The notes: generated by a model from the letters alone, not told the origin. Positions 1-9,268 are shown, counted from the stretch's first letter. The stretch: DNA of 11,900 nt from a bacterium (GCA_021799935.1 JAJYZM010000010.1:1-11900); one strand, 5' to 3'. A program made the numbers and translations.

Positions 1-1384
1 TATAGCGGATATGATAGAAACTGTAGCGGAAGCGCACAGTCTTGACGGGCTTATACTGCTGACTAATTGCGATAAAATAACCCCCGGCATGCTTATGGCA
101 TCTTTGCGCCTTAATATTCCGGCTATCGTCGTAACCGCCGGACCTATGCTTTCAGGACACTATCACGGAAACAGACTTTCTTTTGTCCGCGATACTTTTG
201 AGGCTGTAGCAAAATTCAGGATAAACGATATTACGGAAAAAGAGCTTAACGACCTTGAAATGTGCGCTTGCCCCGGGCAGGGTTCATGTCAGGGTCTTTA
301 TACGGCAAACACTATGGCCTGCATGACCGAGGTTCTTGGAATGTCCTTGCCAGGCGCAGGTACGGCGCTTGCGGGTTCCGCTATTAAAAAAAGAATAGCT
401 TTTGAGAGCGGAGCAAGAGTGGTCGATATGGTTAAAAGTCAAGTTCTGCCTAGAGATATAGCAACTATAGATTCTTTTAAAAATGCGATAGCAGTAGATA
501 TGGCGCTGGGCGGTTCTTCAAATTCGGTGCTTCATCTTCTTGCCATTGCAAATGAATCAGGAATTAAACTTGATTTAAAACTTTTCGACGAAATTTCTAA
601 AAATACGCCCCAGCTAACGAGTTTAAGGCCTGCCGGAGAATATTTTCTCGAAGACCTTGATTTTGCCGGAGGAATTCCGTCCCTTTTGTATGAACTTAAA
701 GATTTTATAAATACTAAATCTATGAACGTAAGCGGCAAATCTATAGGCGAAATAATATCTAACGTAAATTACGTAAACAACGAAGTAATAAGAAAAGCCG
801 ACAATCCTTACCGTAAAGAAGGAGGTATAGCCGTTTTATTCGGAAATTTGGCGCCTAACGGAGCTATTATTAAATCCAGCGGCGTAAGCTCTTCAATGAT
901 GAAGTTTAAAGGAACGGCGGCCGTTTTTGACAGCGAAGAATCCGCTATGGAAAATATTTCTAAAGGAAAAGTCAAAGAAGGAGACATCATAGTTATAAGA
1001 TTCGAAGGTCCGAAAGGAGGGCCCGGAATGCGTGAAATGCTTGCACCTACTTCTCAAATAGTCGGAATGGGGCTCGGCGAAAAAGTAGCTCTTATTACCG
1101 ACGGCAGATTTTCCGGCGGAACGAGAGGTCCGTGCGTCGGACATATATCTCCGGAAGCTCAGGAGGGAGGCCCTATCGCCTTGGTAAAAAACGGAGATAA
1201 AATAGAAATAGATATTCCCAATAGAAAATTAAGTTTAGATGTTTCTGAAACCGAATTAAACGAAAGAAAAAAACAATTTACGAAAAAACCGAAAAAAATA
1301 GACTACGGTTATCTGTCGAGATACGCCGAAATAGTATCTTCGGCTGACGAAGGCGCAATAGTAAACAGAAATATAAGGAAATAG
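1..1384 (+). CDS. ilvD: Dihydroxy-acid dehydratase, 5' end missing
   Basis: Dehydrates 2,3-dihydroxy-isovalerate and 2,3-dihydroxy-3-methylvalerate to the 2-keto acids that precede valine and isoleucine; cytosolic Fe-S enzyme of the IlvD/Edd family. The reading frame is open from base 2, and the codons before the ATG at base 11 still match the family, so that ATG is internal. About 460 residues are visible of a usual 550-560, so roughly the first 95, including the first Fe-S cysteine, lie outside the window. Seen here: the NCDKITPGM motif with its cysteine codon at bases 68-70; the [17 protein letters not shown] block with its cysteine at 287-289; and the C-terminal [15 protein letters not shown] active-site segment from base 1100. 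The TAG stop is 2 bases before ilvB, suggesting translational coupling. The related sugar-acid dehydratase Edd is less likely given the ilv neighbours. Nothing looks damaged. Confidence 0.97.
   Translation, partial: IADMIETVAEAHSLDGLILLTNCDKITPGMLMASLRLNIPAIVVTAGPMLSGHYHGNRLSFVRDTFEAVAKFRINDITEKELNDLEMCACPGQGSCQGLYTANTMACMTEVLGMSLPGAGTALAGSAIKKRIAFESGARVVDMVKSQVLPRDIATIDSFKNAIAVDMALGGSSNSVLHLLAIANESGIKLDLKLFDEISKNTPQLTSLRPAGEYFLEDLDFAGGIPSLLYELKDFINTKSMNVSGKSIGEIISNVNYVNNEVIRKADNPYRKEGGIAVLFGNLAPNGAIIKSSGVSSSMMKFKGTAAVFDSEESAMENISKGKVKEGDIIVIRFEGPKGGPGMREMLAPTSQIVGMGLGEKVALITDGRFSGGTRGPCVGHISPEAQEGGPIALVKNGDKIEIDIPNRKLSLDVSETELNERKKQFTKKPKKIDYGYLSRYAEIVSSADEGAIVNRNIRK
1375..1380 (+). promoter_or_regulatory. 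Ribosome binding site of ilvB inside the ilvD end
   Basis: AAGGAA lies 6 bases before the ATG at 1387, within the last codons of ilvD. It supports 1387 as the ilvB start over the internal ATG at 1426, which has only A/T-rich sequence in front of it. Confidence 0.6.
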
Positions 1385-1386
1385 TT

Positions 1387-3117
1387 ATGAATCATAACAG
1401 AAATAATAATACAAAGAAAAATTTAATGACCGGTTCAAAGATAATTATTGAAAGCCTTATAAACGAAGGCGTAGATACTATATTTGGTTATCCCGGCGGC
1501 GCCGTTTTAAATATTTACGACGAGCTATTAAATTACAAAGATAAAATTAAACATGTGCTGGTAAGACATGAACAAGGAGCAGCTCATGCGGCGGACGGTT
1601 ATGCCAGGGCATCCGGCAAAGTAGGAGTAGTTTTGGTGACGTCCGGTCCCGGCGCTACGAATACTATAACCGGTATTGCCACCGCAAATATGGATTCCGT
1701 GCCTATGGTGATTATTACCGGACAGGTGCCTACCAATCTTATAGGCAACGACGCTTTTCAGGAAGCCGATACCGTCGGCATTACCAGACCTTGTACCAAG
1801 CATAATTATTTGGTTAAGGACATAAAAGACCTTGCAAGAACTATTAAGGAGGCTTTTTATATAGCTTCCACCGGAAGGCCGGGCCCCGTCTTAATAGACA
1901 TACCTAAAGATATTACTTCTAGCGTATGTGAGTTTGATTATCCGGAAACCGTTCAGCTGCACGGGTATAATCCTACATATTTCGGACATCATATACAGAT
2001 AGCAAAACTTGCTTCGGAAATTTTAAAAGCAAAAAAACCTTTGTTGTATATAGGAGGCGGGGTAATAAGCTCTAATGCTTCCGCAGAACTTTTTGAACTG
2101 GCAGAATTGCTCGACCTTCCAATAACTTCGACTTTAATGGGTCTCGGCGGGTTTCCGTCCTGCCACCCTCTTTTTTTCGGTATGCTCGGTATGCACGGCA
2201 CTTATGCCTCAAATATGGCGATATCTAATGCCGATTTTATAGTTGCTATCGGGGCGAGGTTCGACGACCGTGTTACGGGAAAAGTCGAAGAATTCGGCAG
2301 AAATGCTAAATTTGCCCATATAGACATAGATCCTTCTTCGATAGGAAAAAACGTAAAAATAGAAATACCGGTGGTGGGCGACGTTAAATCGGTTTTAAGC
2401 AGTCTTCTCGAAGTTTTGAACGGCAGAAACGAAGAAATATTCGAAGCGAAATACGAGAGGTTAGGCTGGCTCGAAGAAATAAACGCATGGAAGTACGAGC
2501 ATCCGCTTACTTATAAAATGAACGACGTAATTAAGCCTCAATATGTCATAGAGAAAATATATGAATTAACCGGAGGAGAAGCAATAATAGCTACCGAAGT
2601 CGGCCAGAGTCAGATGTGGACGGCGCAGTTCTATAAATTTAAAAACCCTAGGACTTTACTAACATCCGGAGGCCTCGGAACTATGGGTTTCGGATTTCCT
2701 GCCGCTATCGGCGCACAGATGGCGCATCCGGACAAGATTGTTTTCGATATTGCCGGCGACGGAAGCATTCAGATGAATATTCAGGAACTTGCGACGGCGG
2801 TTCAGTATAACCTTCCGGTCAAAATAGCTATAATAAATAATAATTTTCTCGGCATGATAAGGCAGTGGCAGGAATTGTTCTATCATAAAAGATACTCTTT
2901 TTCGGAAATGAACGTTAATCCCGATTTCGTCAAACTTGCCGAAGCATACGGAGCCGTGGGTTTAAGAGCTAAAGACCCTGACGACGTAGTTCCCGTAATC
3001 GAAAAGGCGCTTTCTATAAAAAAACCGGTAATAATGGATTTTATAGTCGACAGAGAAGAAAGCGTATATCCGATGGTAGCGCCCGGTTCGCCTATTACCG
3101 GTATGCTCTTGGTTTAA
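1387..3117 (+). CDS. ilvB: Acetolactate synthase, large catalytic subunit
   Basis: Condenses two pyruvates to 2-acetolactate, or pyruvate with 2-ketobutyrate to 2-aceto-2-hydroxybutyrate; the first common step of valine, leucine and isoleucine synthesis. It needs thiamine diphosphate, Mg2+ and FAD. The 576-residue length is normal for the biosynthetic (AHAS) type. Domain order is N-terminal pyrimidine-binding domain with the catalytic glutamate at about residue 62 ([15 protein letters not shown]), central FAD/transhydrogenase-like domain (about 200-330), and C-terminal pyrophosphate-binding domain with the ThDP motif starting GDGS at 457-460 and ending at the Asn run 484-486. The following IRQWQE segment is typical of anabolic AHAS. 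The first 13 residues are a low-complexity Asn/Lys tail, so M14 is a possible alternative start, but the upstream AAGGAA favours the first ATG. It directly precedes its regulatory subunit ilvN. Confidence 0.97.
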   Translation: MNHNRNNNTKKNLMTGSKIIIESLINEGVDTIFGYPGGAVLNIYDELLNYKDKIKHVLVRHEQGAAHAADGYARASGKVGVVLVTSGPGATNTITGIATANMDSVPMVIITGQVPTNLIGNDAFQEADTVGITRPCTKHNYLVKDIKDLARTIKEAFYIASTGRPGPVLIDIPKDITSSVCEFDYPETVQLHGYNPTYFGHHIQIAKLASEILKAKKPLLYIGGGVISSNASAELFELAELLDLPITSTLMGLGGFPSCHPLFFGMLGMHGTYASNMAISNADFIVAIGARFDDRVTGKVEEFGRNAKFAHIDIDPSSIGKNVKIEIPVVGDVKSVLSSLLEVLNGRNEEIFEAKYERLGWLEEINAWKYEHPLTYKMNDVIKPQYVIEKIYELTGGEAIIATEVGQSQMWTAQFYKFKNPRTLLTSGGLGTMGFGFPAAIGAQMAHPDKIVFDIAGDGSIQMNIQELATAVQYNLPVKIAIINNNFLGMIRQWQELFYHKRYSFSEMNVNPDFVKLAEAYGAVGLRAKDPDDVVPVIEKALSIKKPVIMDFIVDREESVYPMVAPGSPITGMLLV

Positions 3118-3175
3118 ATTTAAGATTAAAATTCAGTAACATTTTATTAAATAATTTAATATAATAATTACGATT
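3118..3175 (+). other. A/T-rich ilvB-ilvN spacer without ribosome binding site
   Basis: These 58 bases are almost entirely A and T, with no purine-rich Shine-Dalgarno sequence before the ilvN ATG. A perfect TATAAT occurs at 3160-3165, only 10 bases from the ATG. No convincing -35 element is visible at the expected distance, and such hexamers are common by chance in this composition. I see no hairpin of note. Confidence 0.4.
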
Positions 3176-3667
3176 ATGGAAAAAACACATATTCTTTCTA
3201 TTACCGTGGAAAACGAATCCGGCGTGCTTACCAGGGTAGCCGGACTTTTTTCGGCAAGAGGGTTTAATATCGACAGTATATGCGTAGCAAAAACTTTAGA
3301 AAAAAACGAGTCCAAAATGATAATAGCCACGTCAGGAGATGCACAAATTTTGGAACAGATAGTTAAACAGCTTAACAGGCTTATTAACGTAATTAAGGTT
3401 CAGGAATTTACTGATGACGACTCAGTGTTAAGGCAGACCGTTCTGGTTAAAGTTAACGCGGATGAAACGACGAAAGGCGATATTTTCAGGATAAAAGAAA
3501 TATTTAACGGCAGGATTATAGACGTTTCAAGAAATCATTACACCCTTGAAGTCACCGGATCTGAAAAGAAAATAGATTCCCTAATAGACATTTTAAGGCC
3601 GCTCGGAATCAAAGACATAGTTAAAACCGGTATAATAGCTTTAGCCAGCGCTAAAAAAATAATATAA
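3176..3667 (+). CDS. ilvN: Acetolactate synthase, small regulatory subunit
   Basis: Binds and activates the IlvB catalytic subunit and confers feedback inhibition by valine. At 163 residues it has the length of the IlvH/IlvN two-domain form. The N-terminal ACT domain (about residues 4-76) carries N13, G16 and N31, at positions equivalent to the effector-binding N11, G14 and N29 of the E. coli IlvH subunit, so valine control is probably retained (inference). The C-terminal ALS_ss_C domain (about 83-158) has the usual IFNGRIIDV and TGSEKKID segments. The start is set by homology: the protein begins a few residues before the first beta strand (HILSITVENESGVL) as expected. There is no Shine-Dalgarno sequence. 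The gene ends in tandem stops TAATAA. It could equally be named ilvH. Confidence 0.96.
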   Translation: MEKTHILSITVENESGVLTRVAGLFSARGFNIDSICVAKTLEKNESKMIIATSGDAQILEQIVKQLNRLINVIKVQEFTDDDSVLRQTVLVKVNADETTKGDIFRIKEIFNGRIIDVSRNHYTLEVTGSEKKIDSLIDILRPLGIKDIVKTGIIALASAKKII

Positions 3668-3713
3668 TAAATATTATATATAAATTAATAAATTAAATAA
3701 TAAAAATTTGATT

Positions 3714-3735
3714 GAGGGCGAAATGCCGCCGTCTC
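3714..3735 (+). repeat. GC-rich inverted repeat before ilvC
   Basis: Within an 88-base spacer that is otherwise nearly all A/T, a short GC-rich patch can fold. GGCG at 3717-3720 pairs with CGCC at 3727-3730 around a 6-base loop, and GAG at 3714-3716 pairs with CTC at 3733-3735 across a 2-base bulge. No U-run follows, so it is not an intrinsic terminator. It ends 7 bases before the ilvC Shine-Dalgarno sequence. The role is unknown; mRNA processing, stability or control of ilvC translation are possibilities. Confidence 0.4.
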
Positions 3736-3740
3736 TCTAA

Positions 3741-4772
<1,032 letters not shown>

Positions 4773-4790
4773 AACATAAATTTTGACATC

Positions 4791-4812
4791 GGGGCAGACT
4801 TATATCTGCCCC
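4791..4812 (+). repeat. Perfect 8-bp inverted repeat between ilvC and psd
   Basis: GGGGCAGA (4791-4798) and TCTGCCCC (4805-4812) are exact reverse complements around the 6-base loop CTTATA. The stem is GC-rich and should be stable in RNA. It starts 18 bases after the ilvC stop and ends 12 bases before the chosen psd ATG. There is no T-run after it on the + strand and none after it on the - strand, so it is not a classical intrinsic terminator. It could protect the ilvC mRNA 3' end, be a processing site, lower psd translation, or be a protein-binding palindrome in DNA. Confidence 0.65.
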
Positions 4813-4824
4813 AGCATTAAAAAA

Positions 4825-5523
4825 ATGAAATATATAGCGAAAGAAGGCATTCAGTTTATAGCAGTTGCATTGTTCTGTTCGCTAATTTTTTTAATTCTGG
4901 GCTTTTATGCAAAACATATGATTTTGAAATATATTTTTCTCTCTCTGTTTGCGCTTTCAGCCCTTTTCTTTTTTTTCTGCATATATTTTTTCAGGGACCC
5001 TGAGCGCAAGCCGGATTCTGTTTTAAAAGAAGCCGAAATAGTTTCTCCCGCCGACGGTAAAATAATATTTTTACAGAGGATTTTGGACGAAAGGTTTTTA
5101 AATGAAGAAGTTTTTAAAATTAGCATTTTTATGTCTCTTTTTAACGTGCACGTCAACAGGATTCCGTTCGGCGGAATAGTGGAAAAAATAGTTTACAATA
5201 AAGGCAAATTTTTTTCCGCAAATTTAGATAAGGCATCTTCCGAAAACGAGTTTAATGCGATAATTTTAAATGCGGGCGGAGTTTTAAAAGAAAAAAATGA
5301 AAAAATAGCATTTGTTCAGATAGCCGGACTTATAGCAAGACGCATAGTATGCAAAATTAAGGAAGGAGATACCGTAAAGTCCGGAGAAAGATTCGGCTTA
5401 ATTAAATTCGGCTCCAGATTGGATATATATCTGCCTGTAAGTTTTACTCCTTACGTCGAAATTGGCGGTAAAGTTTTTTCAGGCAAAACAGTACTTGGAA
5501 AAATAAATGATAGCGTCGAATAA
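4825..5523 (+). CDS. psd: Phosphatidylserine decarboxylase proenzyme, short type
   Basis: Decarboxylates phosphatidylserine to phosphatidylethanolamine at the inner membrane. The proenzyme cleaves itself to make a pyruvoyl cofactor. With the ATG at 4825 it has 232 residues and begins MKYIAKEGIQFI, the usual IAxEG opening of the short bacterial/archaeal Psd type. An in-frame TTG at 4783 would add 14 residues but would be encoded through the hairpin at 4791-4812 and is less likely. Two hydrophobic segments (about 9-27 and 33-56) anchor it. The processing triad is visible: D77 in SPADGKI, H109 in NVHVNR, and the cleavage site G196-S197 in KFGSRLD, where Ser becomes the pyruvoyl group. No clear Shine-Dalgarno sequence precedes the ATG. 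The 3' end overlaps pssA, whose product supplies its substrate. Confidence 0.93.
   Translation: MKYIAKEGIQFIAVALFCSLIFLILGFYAKHMILKYIFLSLFALSALFFFFCIYFFRDPERKPDSVLKEAEIVSPADGKIIFLQRILDERFLNEEVFKISIFMSLFNVHVNRIPFGGIVEKIVYNKGKFFSANLDKASSENEFNAIILNAGGVLKEKNEKIAFVQIAGLIARRIVCKIKEGDTVKSGERFGLIKFGSRLDIYLPVSFTPYVEIGGKVFSGKTVLGKINDSVE
5497..5500 (+). promoter_or_regulatory. Weak ribosome binding site of pssA inside psd
   Basis: GGAA lies 6 bases before the ATG at 5507, inside the psd coding end. It gives modest support for the overlapping start over the internal ATG at 5588, which has no purine-rich sequence in front. Confidence 0.4.
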
Positions 5524-6313
5524 ACAAAAAAAGAATTATTCTCCTATAAAAACCGCCTTACATAACAACGAGTTATATAAAAACAGCATGACTAAAGGCG
5601 TTTTTCTCCTTCCTAATCTTATAACCAGCCTTTCGCTTTTATCGGGGTTTTACTCGATAATTAATTCAATAGAAGGCAGATACTGGATAGCCGGCTGGCT
5701 TATAATAGCGTCTATATTTTTCGACGGAATAGACGGCAAGGTGGCAAGGCTGACTAATACAAGCTCTAAATTCGGAATAGAATATGATTCGCTGTCCGAT
5801 TTAATCGCTTTTGGAGCGGCGCCGTCCGTTCTGCTGTTCAAATGGTTTTTTATGGATATGGGAAGAATAGGCTGGGCGGTTGTGTTCGTATATCTTCTCG
5901 GGGCGACGTTAAGGCTGGCAAGATTTAACGTTCAGGTAAACTCGGTCGAATATAAAAAGTTTACCGGACTTCCGTCTCCGGCGGCTGCAGGAACCATAGT
6001 TTCTACGCTTTTTTTTATTACGAAATTTTCAATACGCACATTGCTTATAACTAAAATTATGCTTATTTTGACGGCGGTAGTCGGACTTTTGATGATAAGC
6101 AACATCGGATACTTTGCCATGAAAGATTTTTCGGTTTTTAAACGCAGAGCTTTCGAGTTTCTGATATTGATATTATTTATTTTGATAATTATTATAATAA
6201 AACCGGTAGAATCTATTTTTACTATTTTCATACTATATTCATTCATTTCTCCGCTATTGTATTTTTATTTCGTTAATGTTAAGATAAAAAAAAATAATAA
6301 AGAAATTAAATAG
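5507..6313 (+). CDS. pssA: CDP-diacylglycerol-serine O-phosphatidyltransferase
   Basis: Makes phosphatidylserine from CDP-diacylglycerol and L-serine in the inner membrane, the step before Psd. It is a CDP-alcohol phosphatidyltransferase of the integral-membrane (type II) PssA family. The full catalytic signature D-x2-D-G-x2-A-R-x8-G-x3-D-x3-D is present at residues 73-98 (D73, D76, G77, A80, R81, G90, D94, D98). Roughly seven or eight hydrophobic segments are visible, the last ones extremely Ile/Leu/Phe-rich (about 215-258). The length of 268 residues is normal. The start codon lies inside psd, giving a 17-base overlap. The first 27 residues are polar and Lys/Asn-rich and may not all be real: the family core starts at GVFLLPNLIT, just after M28 (base 5588). 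The sister enzyme PgsA is less likely because psd is adjacent and the motif spacing suits PssA. Confidence 0.93.
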   Translation: MIASNKQKKNYSPIKTALHNNELYKNSMTKGVFLLPNLITSLSLLSGFYSIINSIEGRYWIAGWLIIASIFFDGIDGKVARLTNTSSKFGIEYDSLSDLIAFGAAPSVLLFKWFFMDMGRIGWAVVFVYLLGATLRLARFNVQVNSVEYKKFTGLPSPAAAGTIVSTLFFITKFSIRTLLITKIMLILTAVVGLLMISNIGYFAMKDFSVFKRRAFEFLILILFILIIIIIKPVESIFTIFILYSFISPLLYFYFVNVKIKKNNKEIK

Positions 6314-6321
6314 GTTTTAGC

Positions 6322-6327
6322 AGGAGG
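6322..6327 (+). promoter_or_regulatory. Strong ribosome binding site of leuA
   Basis: AGGAGG lies 7 bases before the ATG at 6335, in the 21-base gap after pssA. It fixes the leuA start. There is no room for a separate terminator and promoter pair in the gap, so leuA is probably read from the upstream message. Confidence 0.75.
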
Positions 6328-6334
6328 TTTTTTA

Positions 6335-7894
6335 ATGGGCGGCGACGCTTTTAAAAAGATAAAAATATTCGATACGACTCTTAGGGACGGCGAGCAGTCT
6401 CCCGGCGCCAGCATGAATATAGACGAAAAGCTAAACTTGGCGAGGCAGTTGTCGAGACTCGGCGTGGATGTTATAGAGGCCGGTTTTCCTATTGCGTCGG
6501 AAGGCGATTTTGAAGCCGTCAGCGCTATAGCTCAAGAGATAAAAGGTATTGAAATAGCCGGTCTTGCAAGAGCAAACGAAAAAGATATATACAGGGCGTA
6601 TTCAGCGGTAAAACATGCCGAAAAACCGGTTATACACACATTTATAGCTACATCGGACGTGCATCTTAAATATAAGCTTAAAATGACGCGCGAAGAATTA
6701 TACGAGCGCGCAGTCAATATGGTAAAATATGCAAAATCGTTCATAGAAAATGTAGAATTTTCCGCCGAAGACGCTTCCAGATCCGATTTAGATTTTTTAT
6801 GCAAAGTAATTAAAGGAGTTATAAACGCAGGCGCGACCACCGTCAATATTCCTGATACGGTTGGATATGCGACGCCGTTTGAATTTTTTAATTTTATAAA
6901 AAATATCAGGGAAAGAGTCGAGGGAATAGAAAATATCGTTTTAAGCGTCCATGTTCACAACGATTTAGGCCTGGGCACGGCTAATTCTTTGTCGGCGATA
7001 CTTGCAGGGGCAAATCAGGTCGAATGTACTATAAACGGTATCGGCGAGAGGGCAGGCAATGCCGCGCTCGAAGAAATAGTTATGGCTTTAGAAGTAAGAA
7101 AAGATATATATAATGCCGTAACATCAATAAATACATCGGAGTTGTTTAGAACTTCGCAACTTTTAACTCATATAACCGGTATATCCGTCCAGCCGAATAA
7201 GGCTATCGTCGGCAAAAATGCTTTTTCGCACGAAGCGGGAATTCATCAGGACGGCGTATTAAAAGAAAAAACCACGTATGAAATTATGACTCCCGAGAGC
7301 GTCGGAAGACAGCCGGATGAATTAGTATTAGGCAAGCATTCAGGTAAACATGCGTTTAAAGAAAAACTTAATTCCCTCGGTTATTTGTTAAACGACGAAG
7401 AGATAGAAAAAGCTTTTATAAAATTCAAAAACCTTGCGGATAAAAAGAAAGATATTTACGACGAGGATATAGATTCCCTTGTTTCTAAATCAAATCATTT
7501 AGAAAAGTACGAATTGAAATACGTAAACGTCGTCTGCGGAGATACTGTTTCGCCTCTTGCAATGGTAAAACTTAAAGTTGACGGAGAGTTAAAACACGAT
7601 TCTTCCTGTGGAAACGGTCCAGTAGATGCGGCGGTTAACGCCATAGAAAAAATCGTCAATTCTAAGGCTAAGGTTATCGGCTACGAAGTTAAATCTATCA
7701 GGGGAACGACGGAAGCACAGGGAAACGTTTCAATTACTATTGAGCATAACGATGCGAGTATTACCGGAAGGAGCGCTCATACCGATATAGTTACCGCAAG
7801 CGCCAAGGCTTACGTTAACGCTTTAAATAAGTTGTACGTTCATAATAAAAACGCCGCAAATAAAACAATCTGCGAAATTGAAATTAATGCTTAA
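6335..7894 (+). CDS. leuA: 2-isopropylmalate synthase
   Basis: Condenses acetyl-CoA with 2-ketoisovalerate to 2-isopropylmalate, the committed and normally leucine-inhibited step of leucine synthesis. At 519 residues it is the standard bacterial LeuA type. The N-terminal HMGL-like TIM barrel (about 8-275) opens with FDTTLRDGEQSPG (12-24; metal ligand D13, catalytic region R17) and has the metal-binding H206-x-H208 in VHVHNDLGLG, followed by NGIGERAGNAALEE. The linker is around 290-380. The C-terminal regulatory LeuA dimer domain (about 385-510) contains GDTVSPLAMVKL and the Gly-Asn-Gly-Pro-Val-Asp-Ala-Ala segment. Citramalate synthase and homocitrate synthase are relatives, but the DGEQ motif, the regulatory domain and the leuCDB neighbours favour LeuA. 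Confidence 0.97.
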   Translation: MGGDAFKKIKIFDTTLRDGEQSPGASMNIDEKLNLARQLSRLGVDVIEAGFPIASEGDFEAVSAIAQEIKGIEIAGLARANEKDIYRAYSAVKHAEKPVIHTFIATSDVHLKYKLKMTREELYERAVNMVKYAKSFIENVEFSAEDASRSDLDFLCKVIKGVINAGATTVNIPDTVGYATPFEFFNFIKNIRERVEGIENIVLSVHVHNDLGLGTANSLSAILAGANQVECTINGIGERAGNAALEEIVMALEVRKDIYNAVTSINTSELFRTSQLLTHITGISVQPNKAIVGKNAFSHEAGIHQDGVLKEKTTYEIMTPESVGRQPDELVLGKHSGKHAFKEKLNSLGYLLNDEEIEKAFIKFKNLADKKKDIYDEDIDSLVSKSNHLEKYELKYVNVVCGDTVSPLAMVKLKVDGELKHDSSCGNGPVDAAVNAIEKIVNSKAKVIGYEVKSIRGTTEAQGNVSITIEHNDASITGRSAHTDIVTASAKAYVNALNKLYVHNKNAANKTICEIEINA

Positions 7895-7904
7895 TCAATT
7901 TGAG

Positions 7905-7933
7905 ACAGTGCCGGAATTAAATTTTGGCACTGT
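7905..7933 (+). repeat. Inverted repeat in the leuA-leuC spacer
   Basis: ACAGTGCC (7905-7912) and GGCACTGT (7926-7933) are perfect reverse complements. In RNA the stem can continue inwards through two G-U pairs and three A-U pairs to a 3-base loop (7918-7920), for about 13 pairs in all. The sequence after it (ATTTAAATAAGGAG) is not a U-run, so an intrinsic terminator is unlikely. It begins 10 bases after the leuA stop and ends 8 bases before the leuC Shine-Dalgarno sequence. Its role is unknown. Confidence 0.65.
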
Positions 7934-7941
7934 ATTTAAAT

Positions 7942-7947
7942 AAGGAG
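7942..7947 (+). promoter_or_regulatory. Ribosome binding site deciding the leuC start
   Basis: AAGGAG lies 6 bases before the ATG at 7954. It places the leuC start there rather than at the in-frame TTG at 7924, which sits in the loop side of the upstream hairpin and has no Shine-Dalgarno sequence. Confidence 0.8.
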
Positions 7948-7953
7948 AACAAA

Positions 7954-9231
7954 ATGGCAAAACCATTAACCATTACCGAAAAAATTATTTTAAATCATAC
8001 CGATTTGCAGGAAATATCTTCGGGAGACATAGTAAACGCAAGAGTGGATTTAGCCTTAGGAAACGATATAACCGCGCCCATAGCCATAAAAGAGTTTTCC
8101 GCAATAGGCGTAGATACTGTATTCGACAGGAAAAAAATAGCGCTTGTTCCGGACCACTTCGTTCCCAACAAAGATATATTGAGCGCAAAACAGGCGAAAA
8201 TGATGAGGGAATTTGCAAAAAAATTCGATATAGAAAATTATTTCGAGTGCGGAGAAGCAGGCGTTGAGCATGCGCTTCTTCCCGAAAAGGGCATAGTCCT
8301 TCCCGGAGACTTAGTGATAGGAGCCGATTCGCATACCTGCACCTACGGAGCGCTTGGAGCGTTTGCTACCGGAGTCGGTTCTACAGATTTAGCCTATGCA
8401 ATGGCATTCGGCGAATTATGGCTTAAAGTTCCGGAATCGATAAAAGTTATTTTTGAGGGCAAACCGAAGAAATGGGTATCCGGCAAAGATTTAGTTCTTT
8501 ATCTGATAGGTCAGATAGGAGTAGAAGGCGCAAACTATATGGCGCTTGAGTTTACCGGCAGCACGTTTAAGCACCTAGGTATGGCGGATAGGCTTACAAT
8601 ATCCAATATGGCTATCGAAGCCGGAGCAAAAAGCGGAATATTCGAGCCGGACGAAATTACCGAAAATTACGTCAAGAACAGGGCGAAAAGAGACTATATA
8701 TTTTATAAGAGCGACGAAGGCGCGGAATATGCGAAAGTATTAAATTATAATACCGAAACTATCAACCCCCAGGTTGCTTTTCCGCATCTTCCGGAAAACA
8801 GCATAGATATTAACGAAGCGTCCGCAAAAAACATAAAAATAGACCAATCGGTTATAGGTTCCTGCACAAACGGCAGAATAGAAGATTTAAGAATTGCGGC
8901 GGATATATTAAAAGGTAAAAAGATAGCCAAGTACACAAGGCTTATAGTAATTCCGGCGACTCCCGATATTTACAGAATGGCGGAAAAAGAAGGGCTTATA
9001 GATATATTTATGGATGCAGGTGGAGTCGTGAGTGCGCCTACTTGCGGACCTTGTCTAGGCGGATATATGGGAATACTCGCGGACGGCGAAAGGGCGATAT
9101 CTTCGACGAACAGGAATTTTAAAGGAAGAATGGGCGACGTTACGAGCGAGGTATATCTTGCAAATCCCGCGGTTTGCGCTGCGTCCGCAATACTCGGCAA
9201 GATTGCGGGTCCAGAAGAAGTAGTATCTTAA
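7954..9231 (+). CDS. leuC: 3-isopropylmalate dehydratase, large subunit
   Basis: With LeuD it isomerises 2-isopropylmalate to 3-isopropylmalate through dehydration and rehydration; cytosolic aconitase-family enzyme with a [4Fe-4S] cluster. From the ATG at 7954 it has 425 residues, the size of the shorter LeuC class found in archaea and many anaerobes, versus about 466 in E. coli. Its partner is likewise the short LeuD form. The three cluster cysteines are present: C304 in [12 protein letters not shown], and C364 and C367 in [10 protein letters not shown]. The N-terminal part has [10 protein letters not shown] and the [22 protein letters not shown] block typical of the family. Homoaconitase-type enzymes share this architecture; the leu neighbours decide the call. 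The gap to leuD is 37 bases. Confidence 0.95.
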   Translation: MAKPLTITEKIILNHTDLQEISSGDIVNARVDLALGNDITAPIAIKEFSAIGVDTVFDRKKIALVPDHFVPNKDILSAKQAKMMREFAKKFDIENYFECGEAGVEHALLPEKGIVLPGDLVIGADSHTCTYGALGAFATGVGSTDLAYAMAFGELWLKVPESIKVIFEGKPKKWVSGKDLVLYLIGQIGVEGANYMALEFTGSTFKHLGMADRLTISNMAIEAGAKSGIFEPDEITENYVKNRAKRDYIFYKSDEGAEYAKVLNYNTETINPQVAFPHLPENSIDINEASAKNIKIDQSVIGSCTNGRIEDLRIAADILKGKKIAKYTRLIVIPATPDIYRMAEKEGLIDIFMDAGGVVSAPTCGPCLGGYMGILADGERAISSTNRNFKGRMGDVTSEVYLANPAVCAASAILGKIAGPEEVVS

Positions 9232-9253
9232 TTTAAAGGTTTTTAATATTTAT

Positions 9254-9260
9254 AAAGGAG
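9254..9260 (+). promoter_or_regulatory. Ribosome binding site of leuD
   Basis: AAAGGAG lies 8 bases before the ATG at 9269 in the short leuC-leuD spacer. It supports that start and independent initiation of leuD. The spacer shows no hairpin, unlike those before ilvC, psd and leuC. Confidence 0.7.
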
Positions 9261-9268
9261 CATTATTT

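Noticed and set aside
4783..4805. TTGACA at 4783-4788 as a -35 box for a psd promoter
   Set aside because: No -10-like hexamer follows at 16-18 bases; that position falls in the GC-rich right arm of the hairpin. TTATAT at 4800-4805 is only 11 bases away, too close.
4783..4824. TTG at 4783 as psd start, adding 14 residues
   Set aside because: The extra residues are encoded by the perfect inverted repeat, have no ribosome binding site, and lie before the family-typical IAxEG opening; the ATG at 4825 fits better.
4791..4830. Rho-independent terminator after ilvC
   Set aside because: The stem is good, but what follows on the + strand is an A-run, and the minus-strand reading also lacks a U-run.
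7924..7953. TTG at 7924 as leuC start, adding 10 residues
   Set aside because: It lies in the hairpin and lacks a ribosome binding site, whereas AAGGAG is correctly placed before the ATG at 7954.
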